Source of the DNA: Candidatus Hydrogenedentota bacterium
GTDB taxonomy: Bacteria; Hydrogenedentota; Hydrogenedentia; Hydrogenedentales; SLHB01
Direction of reading: 5' to 3'
Assembly: GCA_013359265.1 (NCBI GenBank)
Contig: JABWCD010000010.1
Span: forward strand, 101,033-165,032
Length of the DNA: 64,000 nucleotides
The notes beneath the pieces were generated by a model that did not search any database, had not been told where the DNA came from, and worked only from the letters and a program-made list of their open reading frames with translations. The first letter of the stretch is position 1, and the number at the start of each line of letters is the position of its first letter. Below are positions 34,192 through 43,176 of this stretch, piece after piece. The translations under genes and the position numbers were made by a program.

Positions 34192-35478
34192 ATGCGCCAA
34201 TTAATACAACGGAACTCTGCGCTTTCTGCCGAGCAATTGGCGCGCTTCGTCCAAGATGCCTTCGAGCACGAACGAGTAGACGCCAAACGTGCGTTGTTTA
34301 TCGTTCCTGACTCCACGCGCAGCATGCCGATGCCGGCCATGTTTCGCGCGCTGTACGACACGTTGCATGCCCGAGTTGCGAAGATGGACTACCTCATCGC
34401 GCTCGGGACGCACCCGCCGATGCCGGACGATGCGATTTACAGAATGCTTGGAATTAGCGCGGAAGAACGGGCCGGCGTGTATCGCGACGTCGGAATCTTC
34501 AATCACGAGTGGAAGAATCCGGCGATGCTCGCGCACATCGGTGATCTCGCCGAGGAGCAACTCGCCGAGATTTCCGACGGTCTCTTGCGCGAGACGGTGC
34601 CGGTCACGATTAACAAGCGGGTGCTCGACTACGATCTCGTCTGTATCGTCGGGCCGGTGTTTCCGCACGAGGTCGTTGGCTTTAGCGGCGGCAACAAGTA
34701 TTTCTTTCCCGGTGTCGCGGGCGAGGAACTGCTAAATGTATTCCACTGGCTTGGCGCACTGATTACGAACCCGATAATAAACGGCGCGAAATACACGCCC
34801 GTCCGCGCCGTCGTGGATACGGCCGCGTCCATGATTACGGTGGAAAAGCGCTGCTTCTGTCTCAATGTGATGGGCAAGGACTGCCACGGCATCTTCTATG
34901 GCGCACCGGAGGAGGCGTGGTCTGCCGCCGCAGATTTATCTGCGAAGACGCACATCGTGTACAAGGACAAGCCATTCAAAAGCGTGCTCGCGATGGCCCC
35001 GGAGATGTACGACGAGATTTGGGTGGCGGGCAAGTGCATGTACAAGCTGGAACCGGTCGTCGCGGACGGCGGCGAGTTGATCATCTACGGCCCGCACATC
35101 CGCGAAATCAGCATCACACATGGTGAACTTATCAAGCGAATTGGTTACCACACACGCGACTATTTCCTCGCGCAGATGGACAAGTTTGCCGACATTCCGG
35201 GCGGTATTCTCGCGCACTCCACGCACGTCCGCGGCATCGGCACATATGAAGACGGCGTGGAAAAATGCCGCGTGCAGGTGACGCTGGCCACATCAATTCC
35301 CGAAGCCGAATGCCGCGCCATCAACCTGGGCTATCGCGATTGGCGCTCCATCGACCCGGAGCAATGGCGCAACCGCGAACATGAAGGATATCTGCTTGTC
35401 GAGCGCGCCGGAGAGGTCTTGTACAAGCTAGGAGTGGAAAGTCCCGCGCCTTCGGCCGCCGTATCTGCTGTAGTTTAA
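34192..35478 (+). CDS. LarA-like (nickel-dependent lactate racemase family) protein
   Basis: A 428-residue protein of the LarA family. HEVVGFSGGNKYFFPG matches the LarA GGxK region whose His and Lys hold the nickel-pincer cofactor, and GTHPPM matches its His-containing N-domain loop. LarA enzymes racemise or epimerise 2-hydroxyacids. The cofactor genes larB, larC and larE are not in the window, so cofactor supply must come from elsewhere or a LarA paralogue here may act on another 2-hydroxyacid. The ATG is preferred; a TTG lies nine bases upstream. Confidence 0.85.
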   Translation: MRQLIQRNSALSAEQLARFVQDAFEHERVDAKRALFIVPDSTRSMPMPAMFRALYDTLHARVAKMDYLIALGTHPPMPDDAIYRMLGISAEERAGVYRDVGIFNHEWKNPAMLAHIGDLAEEQLAEISDGLLRETVPVTINKRVLDYDLVCIVGPVFPHEVVGFSGGNKYFFPGVAGEELLNVFHWLGALITNPIINGAKYTPVRAVVDTAASMITVEKRCFCLNVMGKDCHGIFYGAPEEAWSAAADLSAKTHIVYKDKPFKSVLAMAPEMYDEIWVAGKCMYKLEPVVADGGELIIYGPHIREISITHGELIKRIGYHTRDYFLAQMDKFADIPGGILAHSTHVRGIGTYEDGVEKCRVQVTLATSIPEAECRAINLGYRDWRSIDPEQWRNREHEGYLLVERAGEVLYKLGVESPAPSAAVSAVV

Positions 35479-35723
35479 CTTGGCCTGCGTTCGCGCGGTT
35501 TTCGCGCAGTCTGTTGGTGGGTATACTTTCACGATCCGAAAAAAGTGGGTCGCGTGCCAAAAAAAGGAATCGCGGCCAAATTGAGCGTGCCGAGTCCGGC
35601 CAGGAACGGTTCGCCGCGGGAAATTGCCCCCACGTCCAAGGTGTTCGCAGATCGGGTTAGAGAGGATGCGGGCTGATCGCGGCTCGTGCTATATTTAATG
35701 CGAGAGTGTGTGGAGCAACCAGA

Positions 35724-35951
35724 ATGAATTGGCAAGAACGAATCAGTGTAAACCCGGCGGTCTGCCACGGAAAACCCTGCATTAAGGGGACCCGAATCAT
35801 GGTGACGGTCGTGTTGGACAATCTTGCGGATGGGGAGTCGCCCGAGGAAATCGTAAAGTCATATCCCCCATTGACACTGGAGGATGTTCGTGCCGCTATC
35901 GGCTATGCCGCGGAATTGGCCCGTGATCAAGTGCTTATTCCTATCAGCTAA
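35724..35951 (+). CDS. DUF433 antitoxin-like protein
   Basis: A 75-residue protein with the DUF433 pattern RISVNPAVCHGKPCIKGTRIMVTVVLDNLADGESPEEIVKSYPPLT, a winged-helix-like fold used as the antitoxin partner of DUF5615 PIN-like proteins. It probably binds DNA and represses its own promoter; TATATT at 35690-35695 is a possible -10. The DUF5615 gene follows 9 bases later. Confidence 0.88.
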   Translation: MNWQERISVNPAVCHGKPCIKGTRIMVTVVLDNLADGESPEEIVKSYPPLTLEDVRAAIGYAAELARDQVLIPIS

Positions 35952-35960
35952 CCTGCTTCC

Positions 35961-36308
35961 GTGGACCTCAAACTCGACGAGAATCTGCCTATCGAAGCTG
36001 CGGTGCTGTTGCGTTCCGAATTCCACGATGTCATGACGGTCGGCCAAGAGGGGTTGTCCGGCGCAATTGACTCGGACATCCTGCGGGTATGTGCCGCGGA
36101 GGGGCGCACCTTATTTGCGTGCGACCGCGATTTTGAGAACACGAAACGTTATCCTTCCACCGAGTCTGTTGGAATCGTTGTGTTGCGCGTGGGGCCGGGC
36201 AAGGAAAGCGTCTTAGCCACGATCCGGGGAATTCTTCCATTTTTTTATGAAGCGAACATTCAGGGGCAAACTTGGATAGTTGGCGAAACGAGTCTTCGCA
36301 TTCGGTGA
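35961..36308 (+). CDS. DUF5615 PIN-like toxin
   Basis: A 115-residue PIN-like (Mut7-C-type) nuclease. LKLDENLP is the N-terminal Asp motif, IDSDILRVCAAEGRTLFACDRDF holds the second acidic pair, and the end is beta-rich. It starts with GTG and follows its DUF433 partner. Activity is expected to be RNA cleavage by analogy. A homologous pair with the same gene order lies on the opposite strand at 40627-41216. Confidence 0.87.
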   Translation: MDLKLDENLPIEAAVLLRSEFHDVMTVGQEGLSGAIDSDILRVCAAEGRTLFACDRDFENTKRYPSTESVGIVVLRVGPGKESVLATIRGILPFFYEANIQGQTWIVGETSLRIR

Positions 36309-36344
36309 TGCGAACTTCGATCAAGTAAACGTGGGGCAGTACTG

Positions 36345-37637
36345 ATGAGTGCAAAAAACGTCATTGTGGCCCAGTCGGGTGGGCCGAGTCCGGTTATCAA
36401 CAGTTCGCTGCGGGGGATTATCGATACGTGCAAGATGTTCCCGGACAAGTTTGGGAAGATTTATGCGGGATGGCATGGAATCGAGGGCGTCTTAAAGGAG
36501 GAGTTGCTCGATATCTCCGCGCAGCCTGAGGAAGAGATCGCGTTGTTGCGGTACACGCCCGCGGCAGGGTCCATTGGCACGTGCCGGTACAAGTTGAAAG
36601 CGAAGCAGACAGAGGACTTCGCGCGCGTCATCGACGTCATGAAGGCGCACAACATTGGCTATTTTTTCTATACCGGCGGCAACGACTCGATGGATACCTG
36701 CCACAAGGTGTCGGTGCTTGCTCATGAGAAGGGACTCGACCTCGTTGCGGTCGGGGTGCCAAAGACGATCGACAATGACGTCGGCGATTCCGAGTTCAAG
36801 CTGATTGACCACACGCCGGGTTACGGCAGCGTAGCGCGGTATTGGATGGCGGCCGTGCAAAATGCGAATGAGGAAAACGGCGGGTCGTGTCCGGCTGATC
36901 CCGTTCTCGTGTTGCAGGCTATGGGGCGCAAGATCGGATACATACCCGCCGCGGCGCGCCTGGCCGATCCGAAACGCGAGATGCCACTGCAAATTTATAT
37001 GGCGGAGTCCGGCGTGTCTGCCGAGGAAATGTGCGATCTCATTAATGATCAGTTGAAAAAGGACGGACGCTGCATCGTCGTCGTGAGCGAAGGTTTCGAA
37101 CTGGGTGTTGAAGGCGGCGAGGCGCTCGATAGTTTTGGGCACAAAGTATATGGGTCTGCAAAAATGAGCGTGCAGGCGCAGGTCGTCGCGATGCTCAATG
37201 ACAGGGGCTTGCCAGTGCCCGGCGCAGCGCGCGGGCAGGTATCCGGTACTGACCAGCGCATGACCGCGGCGTACGCATCGATTGTCGATCTCGATGAGGC
37301 TTACAAGGTGGGCCAGAAGGCGGCGCTCATTGCGGAGTCGGGCGAAAACGGCTGGATGGCGACAATCCTGCGTCAATCGGGTGTGATCTACAACGTCACG
37401 TACGACAAGGTGCCGCTCGAAAAGGTCGCGAACTCCGAACGCACGTTTCCCAAAGAGTGGATCGCGCCGAACAAGATCGACGTCACCGACGACTTCGTAC
37501 GCTATGCAAAACCCCTCATCGGCGAGGACTGGGCCAGCGTCCCTGTCGTAAACGGCCGGCAACGTTTTACTCAGTTCAAGCCGTTTTTCGCGGAGAAGAA
37601 ACTGCCAGCGTACGATTTGCAGGCCCTCAGAAAGTAA
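36345..37637 (+). CDS. pfp: pyrophosphate-dependent 6-phosphofructokinase
   Basis: Phosphorylates fructose 6-phosphate with pyrophosphate, reversibly. The 430 residues carry the phosphofructokinase motifs QSGGPSPVINSSL, GGNDSMDT and VGVPKTIDNDV. The residue after GGN is Asp rather than the Gly of ATP-dependent enzymes, and Lys replaces the Gly of PGTIDND; both are recognised signs of PPi use. QAMGRKIGYIPA and GTDQRMTAAYAS are further substrate motifs. A TA module follows 7 bases after the stop. The enzyme makes glycolysis energetically cheaper and works in both directions. Confidence 0.93.
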   Translation: MSAKNVIVAQSGGPSPVINSSLRGIIDTCKMFPDKFGKIYAGWHGIEGVLKEELLDISAQPEEEIALLRYTPAAGSIGTCRYKLKAKQTEDFARVIDVMKAHNIGYFFYTGGNDSMDTCHKVSVLAHEKGLDLVAVGVPKTIDNDVGDSEFKLIDHTPGYGSVARYWMAAVQNANEENGGSCPADPVLVLQAMGRKIGYIPAAARLADPKREMPLQIYMAESGVSAEEMCDLINDQLKKDGRCIVVVSEGFELGVEGGEALDSFGHKVYGSAKMSVQAQVVAMLNDRGLPVPGAARGQVSGTDQRMTAAYASIVDLDEAYKVGQKAALIAESGENGWMATILRQSGVIYNVTYDKVPLEKVANSERTFPKEWIAPNKIDVTDDFVRYAKPLIGEDWASVPVVNGRQRFTQFKPFFAEKKLPAYDLQALRK

Positions 37638-37643
37638 GCACGC

Positions 37644-37925
37644 ATGGAGCCGTTGTTCGCATGGAACCCGTCCAAGGCGACGTCGAACCTGGCAAAACAT
37701 GGCGTGGATTTTTCCGAGGCGGCGGGTGTCTTTCGTGATAGGCTATCGATTACGGTTCCGGACCCGATGCATTCGGATCGCGAGCAACGATTCATTACAA
37801 TAGGTGTATCGACGCGGCGGCGGTTGCTCGTTGTCGTGCATACGGATGATAGAGATCGGATTCGGATTATTAGCGCGCGGCGCGCAACACGGCTCGAAAG
37901 AAAGCGATATGAGGAAAGCAGCTAA
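37644..37925 (+). CDS. brnT: BrnT family toxin
   Basis: A 93-residue RelE-like ribonuclease toxin. FAWNPSKATSNLAKHGVDFSEAAGVF is the BrnT signature, followed by RFITIGVSTRRRLLVVVHTDDRDRIRIISARRATRLERKRYE. In BrnTA systems the toxin precedes the antitoxin, as here. It follows the pfp stop by six bases and overlaps the next gene by 17 bases. Confidence 0.9.
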   Translation: MEPLFAWNPSKATSNLAKHGVDFSEAAGVFRDRLSITVPDPMHSDREQRFITIGVSTRRRLLVVVHTDDRDRIRIISARRATRLERKRYEESS

Positions 37926-38139
37926 AACTGTAGATGACGATATGCTTGGCGAATACGACTTTCGATGCGGGGTTCGCGGGAAGTATTCCAGTCGATTTAC
38001 AGGCGACCAAGTCATGGTCGTGCTCGAACCGGACGTTGCGAAGTCCTTTCCAAGCGCTAAATCTGTCAACGAAGCATTGCGGCTACTCATTCGTGTTTCC
38101 GACGCTGCTCGCAAAAAATCCGGTGGGAAAAAGAAATGA
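37909..38139 (+). CDS. BrnA-like antitoxin
   Basis: A 76-residue protein with an N-terminal DMLGEYDF segment and a central helix-rich region (PDVAKSFPSAKSVNEALRLLI) typical of ribbon-helix-helix antitoxins, ending in a Lys-rich tail. The overlap with brnT (17 bases) implies coupled translation. It should bind BrnT and the promoter region. Confidence 0.78.
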   Translation: MRKAAKTVDDDMLGEYDFRCGVRGKYSSRFTGDQVMVVLEPDVAKSFPSAKSVNEALRLLIRVSDAARKKSGGKKK

Positions 38140-38262
38140 GGTCACGGAGCGTGGCTGTGCGTTGCAGCATAACCGCCAAGGCGATTGCTGCGATGACGCG
38201 TTCCAACATCTGCTATCGCCGAGTGAGTTAGTTCATATCAGTTTACTGGGGAGTGAGTATAA

Positions 38263-39711
38263 ATGTCGCAAGCGGATATTGGTCTGATTGGGTTGGCGGT
38301 GATGGGGGAGAACCTCGTGCTCAACATGGAGAGCAAGGGGTTCACGGTGGCTGTGTTCAACCGCACTGTGTCGAAAGTCGATGACTTCATTAATGGCCGC
38401 GGCAAAGGCAAGAAGTTTATTGGGTGCCACAGCATCGAAGAGTTCTGCAAAAGCCTCAAGCGCCCGCGAAAGGTGATGATGCTCGTGAAGGCGGGCAAGG
38501 CGGTCGACGACTTCATCGAGCTTCTGCTGCCGCATCTCGAACCCGGCGACATTATCATGGATGGCGGCAACTCGCATTTCCCCGACACGATTCGCCGCGT
38601 CGAGCACGTCGAAAGCAAGGGGCTGCTCTACATCGGAACCGGCGTTTCCGGCGGCGAGGAAGGCGCGTTGAAGGGACCGTCGATCATGCCGGGGGGATCG
38701 CCCGCGGCGTGGGAGCACGTGAAGCCAATCTTCCAGAGCATCGCAGCGAAAACCGACAAGGGCGAGCCCTGCTGCGACTGGGTCGGCGAAGGCGGCGCCG
38801 GCCACTTCGTGAAGATGGTGCACAACGGCATCGAGTACGGCGACATGCAGATGATCTGCGAGACGTATCATCTCATGCACCACGGCCTCGGTATGCACAA
38901 CGACGAAATGCACGCCGTGTTCGCGGAATGGAACAAAGGCGAGCTCGACTCCTACCTCATCGAAATCACGCGCGACATCCTCGCGCACAAGGAAGACGGA
39001 CACTACACCGTCGACATCATTCTCGATACCGCGGGGCAGAAGGGCACGGGCAAATGGACCGTGGTTGAAGCACTTGATCACGGCCAACCGTTGACGCTGA
39101 TTTCCGAGGCGGTGTTTGCCCGCTGCATATCCGCGATCAAGGAAGAGCGCGTTGCGGCGGCGAAAATCCTGCATCCGCATATTGCGCAATTCGCTGGCGA
39201 CAAGGCGGCGTTCGTCGAAGACCTCAAGTACGCGCTGTATGCCTCGAAAATCGTCAGTTACGCGCAGGGCTATCAACTCATGCGCGCGGCGGCCAAGGAG
39301 TACGGCTGGAACCTGAACTACGGCGGCATTGCACTGATGTGGCGCGGCGGCTGCATCATCCGTTCGGCGTTCCTTGGCAAGATTAAAGAAGCGTTCGACA
39401 AGAACCCCGGCCTTGTCAATCTCCTGCTCGATCCCTTCTTTACCGACGCCGTCACAAAGGCGCAGCCCTCGTGGCGGCGCGTCGTCAGCACGGCGGTGAA
39501 CGTCGGTATCCCGGTGCCGGCGATGAGCAGCGCCCTCTCGTACTTCGACGCGTACCGAACGGGCCGTTTGCCGGCCAACCTTCTACAAGCGCAGCGTGAC
39601 TACTTCGGCGCACACACCTACGAGCGCGTCGACAAACCGCGCGGCGAGTTCTACCACACCAACTGGACCGGCCGCGGCGGTACGACGAGCGCCACGACGT
39701 ACGTGGTGTAG
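38263..39711 (+). CDS. gnd: 6-phosphogluconate dehydrogenase (decarboxylating)
   Basis: Oxidative pentose-phosphate enzyme producing ribulose 5-phosphate, CO2 and NADPH. The 482 residues show [16 protein letters not shown] and the NADP-type loop [10 protein letters not shown], then [37 protein letters not shown] (catalytic Lys and His) and [13 protein letters not shown]. Length and motifs are standard for the long form. A sugar-isomerase gene begins three bases after its stop and is probably co-transcribed. GGGGAG precedes the ATG. Confidence 0.97.
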   Translation: MSQADIGLIGLAVMGENLVLNMESKGFTVAVFNRTVSKVDDFINGRGKGKKFIGCHSIEEFCKSLKRPRKVMMLVKAGKAVDDFIELLLPHLEPGDIIMDGGNSHFPDTIRRVEHVESKGLLYIGTGVSGGEEGALKGPSIMPGGSPAAWEHVKPIFQSIAAKTDKGEPCCDWVGEGGAGHFVKMVHNGIEYGDMQMICETYHLMHHGLGMHNDEMHAVFAEWNKGELDSYLIEITRDILAHKEDGHYTVDIILDTAGQKGTGKWTVVEALDHGQPLTLISEAVFARCISAIKEERVAAAKILHPHIAQFAGDKAAFVEDLKYALYASKIVSYAQGYQLMRAAAKEYGWNLNYGGIALMWRGGCIIRSAFLGKIKEAFDKNPGLVNLLLDPFFTDAVTKAQPSWRRVVSTAVNVGIPVPAMSSALSYFDAYRTGRLPANLLQAQRDYFGAHTYERVDKPRGEFYHTNWTGRGGTTSATTYVV

Positions 39712-39714
39712 TCA

Positions 39715-40623
39715 ATGAACGGATCGATCCACGATTACGCCCGCGTTGGCATCGTGCACTTCATGGCCTACCCCGCCTGCATGGGTGGCGAGGGTCCCGT
39801 ACTCGAGAGCGTCTCGCTCATCGCGAACGATCCCTATTTCGAGGTCATTGAGATCACGCGTATCAAGGATAGCGATACGCGCATGAAGGTCCGTGCCATC
39901 GCCGAACAATCCCGCATCGATCTCTGCTTCGGCGCCCAACCAATTCTTCTCGGCGGCGGACTCGACCTGAACCACGCCGATACCGCCGAGCGTCAGGAAG
40001 CTATCGACGCGGTCAAGTCCGGGATTGATCAGGCGCATGAACTCGGCTGCAAGGGCGTTGCCGTGCTAAGCGGCAAGGTCACCACAGATAAGCAAGCGGC
40101 GTTGCAGCGTCTTGCGGATTCGCTCAAACAGCTCGCGGGATATGCAAAGTCAAAAGGGTTGCCGCTCGTCTTGGAGACTTTTGATCAGGTGCCGTTTGGA
40201 AAGAACTGCCTCATCGGCCCGAATTCGGATGCGGTGGACGTTTCGAAGGAAGTCCGCAGGGAGTATCCCGATTTCGGCATCATGCTTGATCTCAGCCACC
40301 TGCCGCTGCAGTACGAGACCTCGGCGGAGGCGATCAAACTCGCCGGCGATCACCTCGTCCACGCCCACATTGGTAACTGCGCGATGGACGATCCCGCGCA
40401 CCCGGCTTACGGTGACAACCATCCCCGCTTCGGCGCACCCGGAACTCGCAACGATGTAAAAGAGTTGGCCGACTACCTCCGCGCATTGCTGGATAATGGC
40501 TACCTGTCGACGAAGAACCGTCGCATCTTGAGTTTTGAAGTGAAGCCAATGGCTGGCGAAAGCGCCGAAGCGATTATCGCCGGGTCGAAGCGAACGCTGG
40601 ATCGGGCGTGGAGACTCGTTTAA
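39715..40623 (+). CDS. TIM-barrel sugar phosphate isomerase/epimerase family protein
   Basis: A 302-residue member of the xylose-isomerase-like TIM-barrel superfamily. Likely metal ligands are Glu in LVLETFD, Asp/His in GIMLDLSHLPL, His in VHAHIGNC and Glu in SFEVKPM. It lies three bases after gnd, suggesting a sugar or sugar-phosphate substrate linked to pentose metabolism. It converges on the DUF5615 gene with three bases between stops. Function beyond the superfamily cannot be named. Confidence 0.8.
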   Translation: MNGSIHDYARVGIVHFMAYPACMGGEGPVLESVSLIANDPYFEVIEITRIKDSDTRMKVRAIAEQSRIDLCFGAQPILLGGGLDLNHADTAERQEAIDAVKSGIDQAHELGCKGVAVLSGKVTTDKQAALQRLADSLKQLAGYAKSKGLPLVLETFDQVPFGKNCLIGPNSDAVDVSKEVRREYPDFGIMLDLSHLPLQYETSAEAIKLAGDHLVHAHIGNCAMDDPAHPAYGDNHPRFGAPGTRNDVKELADYLRALLDNGYLSTKNRRILSFEVKPMAGESAEAIIAGSKRTLDRAWRLV

Positions 40624-40626
40624 TGC

Positions 40627-40980
40627 TCAAACAAGTGGCCGAACCCGAATCGTCGAGTCAGTAACGACCATGAAATGATTTAGCGCACGCTGTTCGATGT
40701 TAGGCCAATGTTTCTGTAGTAGCGCGAGTCGTGGCACCACTTTTCTTGGCTTGAATCGAAGCAGGACCACGCCGGTAATCGCCAATCGCTGGCGTATCGC
40801 CAGATCGCCAAAGTCGCGATCATACGTAAGAAGGATTCGCCGCTCTGAATTAGCGCGCTCCACCAAAGCGGTGTCGGGCGTCCCATCTGGCAGTTCGCAC
40901 GCCCAAAGCACGTCAACCTGTTTAGCGCGCAGCCACTTAACCAAGGCGCCTTCGATGTTGGCGTCGGCCAGGATTTTCAT
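40627..40980 (-). CDS. DUF5615 PIN-like toxin
   Basis: A 117-residue PIN-like nuclease: ILADANIEGALVKWL with the first Asp, DTALVERANSERRILLTYDRDFGDLA with the second acidic cluster, and a beta-rich end. Its ATG overlaps the stop of the preceding DUF433 gene (ATGA). Homologue of 35961-36308 in the same role, on the opposite strand. Confidence 0.87.
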   Translation of the reverse strand: MKILADANIEGALVKWLRAKQVDVLWACELPDGTPDTALVERANSERRILLTYDRDFGDLAIRQRLAITGVVLLRFKPRKVVPRLALLQKHWPNIEQRALNHFMVVTDSTIRVRPLV

Positions 40981-41216
40981 CCCACGCGGTCATTCGTCCA
41001 AATAGTTTCATCAAATCCAATGTAATCCGCGGCAAAAGCCTGGGCCGCTTGTACATGCTCGGGGCGCAACTGAGGGTACGAATCGAGCAACTCGGCCAGA
41101 TCAACGCCACCGCCGAGTTTATCCAATATAAGCTCCACGGTCAGGCGCGTCCCCTTAATTACCGGCTTGCCCAGCATGACATCGGGTCGTTGTTCGATGT
41201 ATTCTCGCCAATCCAT
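40977..41216 (-). CDS. DUF433 antitoxin-like protein
   Basis: A 79-residue DUF433 protein (YIEQRPDVMLGKPVIKGTRLTVELILDKLGGGVDLAELLDSYPQL). It precedes and overlaps its DUF5615 partner and probably autoregulates through the palindromes at 41248-41277, located just upstream of it. Confidence 0.88.
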   Translation of the reverse strand: MDWREYIEQRPDVMLGKPVIKGTRLTVELILDKLGGGVDLAELLDSYPQLRPEHVQAAQAFAADYIGFDETIWTNDRVG

Positions 41217-41247
41217 AAGGTGAAACCTCTTCGATTCAGGATATCAG

Positions 41248-41277
41248 TCCGAAATCGGATTGACAACATGCTGTCAA
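41248..41277. promoter_or_regulatory. two adjacent palindromes between divergent genes, operator-like
   Basis: TCCGA-AA-TCGGA at 41248-41259 and TTGACA-ACATGC-TGTCAA at 41260-41277 are both perfect inverted repeats, placed end to end. They lie 32 bases upstream of the DUF433 antitoxin (minus strand) and 41 bases upstream of the dehydrogenase start (plus strand). Antitoxin autoregulation is the simplest reading. The second palindrome also contains a TTGACA -35-like box. Confidence 0.4.
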
Positions 41278-41317
41278 CTGGTGGTTTTGTCGGGCGCATT
41301 CCAGGAGATTTGAATTC

Positions 41318-42298
41318 ATGCGCATTTTCGTCGCACGCCAGGTACCCGATGCCGGTCTCAATTTGCTGTACGACGCATTCCGAGAGGACAGCGTCGACAT
41401 CTTCCCCGAAGACCGCATTATCTCGAGGGAGGAATTGCTCGCGGGAGTGAAGGGTGCGGACGCAATACTGCCGATCCTCACGGACAAGATCGATGGGGAA
41501 GTGCTCGACGCCGCGGGACCGCAACTCAAGATCGTCGCGAACTTTGCAGTGGGATACAACAACATCGACGTGCCGGCGGCGACGGCGCGCAGGATTCCCG
41601 TTACCAATACGCCGGGCGTGTTGACGGAGACGACCGCCGATCTCACGTTTGCGCTGATCCTCGCGGTGGCGCGGCGCATTGGCGAAGGCGAGCGCATGGT
41701 CCGCGCGCGGCAATGGTCAGGCTGGGGGCCGATGCAGTTGCTCGGGTCGGACGTGTTCGGGAAAACGCTCGGCATCTTCGGTTTCGGGCGCATTGGAAAA
41801 GCAGTGGCTCGCCGCGCGCGCGCGTTTGACATGAGGATTCTCTACACCTCACGCGATCCCGTCGATCCAGAACTCGAACACGAGTTCCACACACGTCCAG
41901 TTGATAAGGCCACACTGCTTGCCGAATCCGACTTTCTTAGCGTGCATTGTCCGCTCACGCCTGAGACAACCCACGCGATAGGCTCGCAAGAATTCAAACT
42001 GATGAAGAAGACCGCGTACCTCATCAACACCTCGCGCGGTCCAGTGGTCGATGAAGCGGCATTGGTTGATGCTTTGCGCACCGGAGAGATTGCGGGTGCG
42101 GGGCTCGACGTTTATGAGCATGAACCTGCACTCCACGAAGGCCTCTACGCCTGCGAGAACGCTGTCATTGCGCCTCATCTCGGCAGCGCCACGCTCGAGA
42201 CCCGCGGGAAGATGGCGACCATTGCCGCGACGAACATCATCGCCCGCCTGCGGGGGGAGCGCCCGCCCAACTGCGTGAACCCGGAAGTCTTGGGCTAG
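41318..42298 (+). CDS. D-isomer-specific 2-hydroxyacid dehydrogenase, glycerate-dehydrogenase-like
   Basis: A 326-residue NAD(P)-dependent enzyme. FAVGYNNIDVPAA, NTPGVLTETTADLTFALILAVARR, the Rossmann motif GIFGFGRIGKAV, and the catalytic Arg (NTSRGPVV), Glu (DVYEHEP) and His (PHLGSAT) are present. NTPGVLTETTADL and the general pattern suit glyoxylate/hydroxypyruvate/D-glycerate enzymes. It is unlike phosphoglycerate dehydrogenase, because there is no C-terminal regulatory domain. AGGAGA precedes the ATG. Confidence 0.9.
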   Translation: MRIFVARQVPDAGLNLLYDAFREDSVDIFPEDRIISREELLAGVKGADAILPILTDKIDGEVLDAAGPQLKIVANFAVGYNNIDVPAATARRIPVTNTPGVLTETTADLTFALILAVARRIGEGERMVRARQWSGWGPMQLLGSDVFGKTLGIFGFGRIGKAVARRARAFDMRILYTSRDPVDPELEHEFHTRPVDKATLLAESDFLSVHCPLTPETTHAIGSQEFKLMKKTAYLINTSRGPVVDEAALVDALRTGEIAGAGLDVYEHEPALHEGLYACENAVIAPHLGSATLETRGKMATIAATNIIARLRGERPPNCVNPEVLG

Positions 42299-42515
42299 CC
42301 GAACGGCCGCGTATCGGCATCGCTCTTCCGCCAGCGGACGCCTGCGATGCTGGATAATCTCCACGTTTTTTGATGTTTTGGCGGGATTTCCTCCTTGTGC
42401 CCCTTGCCTCGCCCAGACCGCATTCGCCGTGGCGAAACCATTGTGCCTGTGGGGGTATTCAGAATTGTGGTACAGTTGTGATACGGAAAGTGTCATCGCG
42501 GAGAAAGGGGGGCTT

Positions 42516-43133
42516 ATGTCACGAGTGCTTATGCCGATCGTGCTGGTGCTGCCGCTGGTGCTGTCCGGCTGCATGGTCCGGTCGCTGCGCCCAATCTATA
42601 CGGATGAGGACCTGATTTCGATGCCCGCCCTCGAGGGGACATGGAAGGGCGAAGACGAAGGGGAACAGTTTTCGTTCGCTCGTCAAGGCGATGGGTACCT
42701 CTTCACGTTTACGGAAGATGGCGTGCCCATTACGGGAATCGCCCACTTCGCCGAAATCGGGAAGACGAACTACATGGATGTAACCCTGGTCGAAAGCGCC
42801 TTCGAGTCCTTTCCGGAAGAGAAGAAAGAGGAGATCGGACCGATACTGGCGCCTTTCATGTACTACACGACGCCTGTCCACATCTTTTATCAGGTCGAAG
42901 TCCGCGACAAGGTGCTTCGCATGCGGACGATGGACCACGCCTGGGCGAAGGAGCGCCGCGAGAAAGGGCACTTGTGGATCGATCACATCGCGGAAGGCGA
43001 CTCGACTCTATTGATTGCGGACACACCACGCGTGCAGCGGTTCCTGCGCCGCTGGGAAAAGAGCGAAGACGCCTGGGGCGAATGGGAAGAACTGCCGCTC
43101 GTGCCGGCGGAAATGGCGCCTAAGTCACAGTGA
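42516..43133 (+). CDS. predicted lipoprotein, unknown function
   Basis: A 205-residue protein with a type II signal peptide: LVLSGC is the lipobox, with Cys at about residue 19. The rest is soluble, acidic and beta-rich, and is extracytoplasmic. No domain is recognised. The start is MSRVLMP after GAGAAAGGGGG; the longer upstream frame lacks a signal peptide. Followed by a converging gene. Confidence 0.65.
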   Translation: MSRVLMPIVLVLPLVLSGCMVRSLRPIYTDEDLISMPALEGTWKGEDEGEQFSFARQGDGYLFTFTEDGVPITGIAHFAEIGKTNYMDVTLVESAFESFPEEKKEEIGPILAPFMYYTTPVHIFYQVEVRDKVLRMRTMDHAWAKERREKGHLWIDHIAEGDSTLLIADTPRVQRFLRRWEKSEDAWGEWEELPLVPAEMAPKSQ

Positions 43134-43176
43134 GCGCGATTGGTCGGCGATTGGCCCGAAGGGTTGAGCCGCATAC

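Noticed and set aside
35554..35676. Small plus-strand frame (GTG, 40 codons, basic) downstream of larA-like gene, with a TATACT at 35522-35527
   Set aside because: Weak ribosome site, short length and no recognised family; it may be real but cannot be supported here.
36345..37637. ATP-dependent 6-phosphofructokinase
   Set aside because: GGND and PKTIDND replace the GGDG and PGTIDND residues used for ATP.
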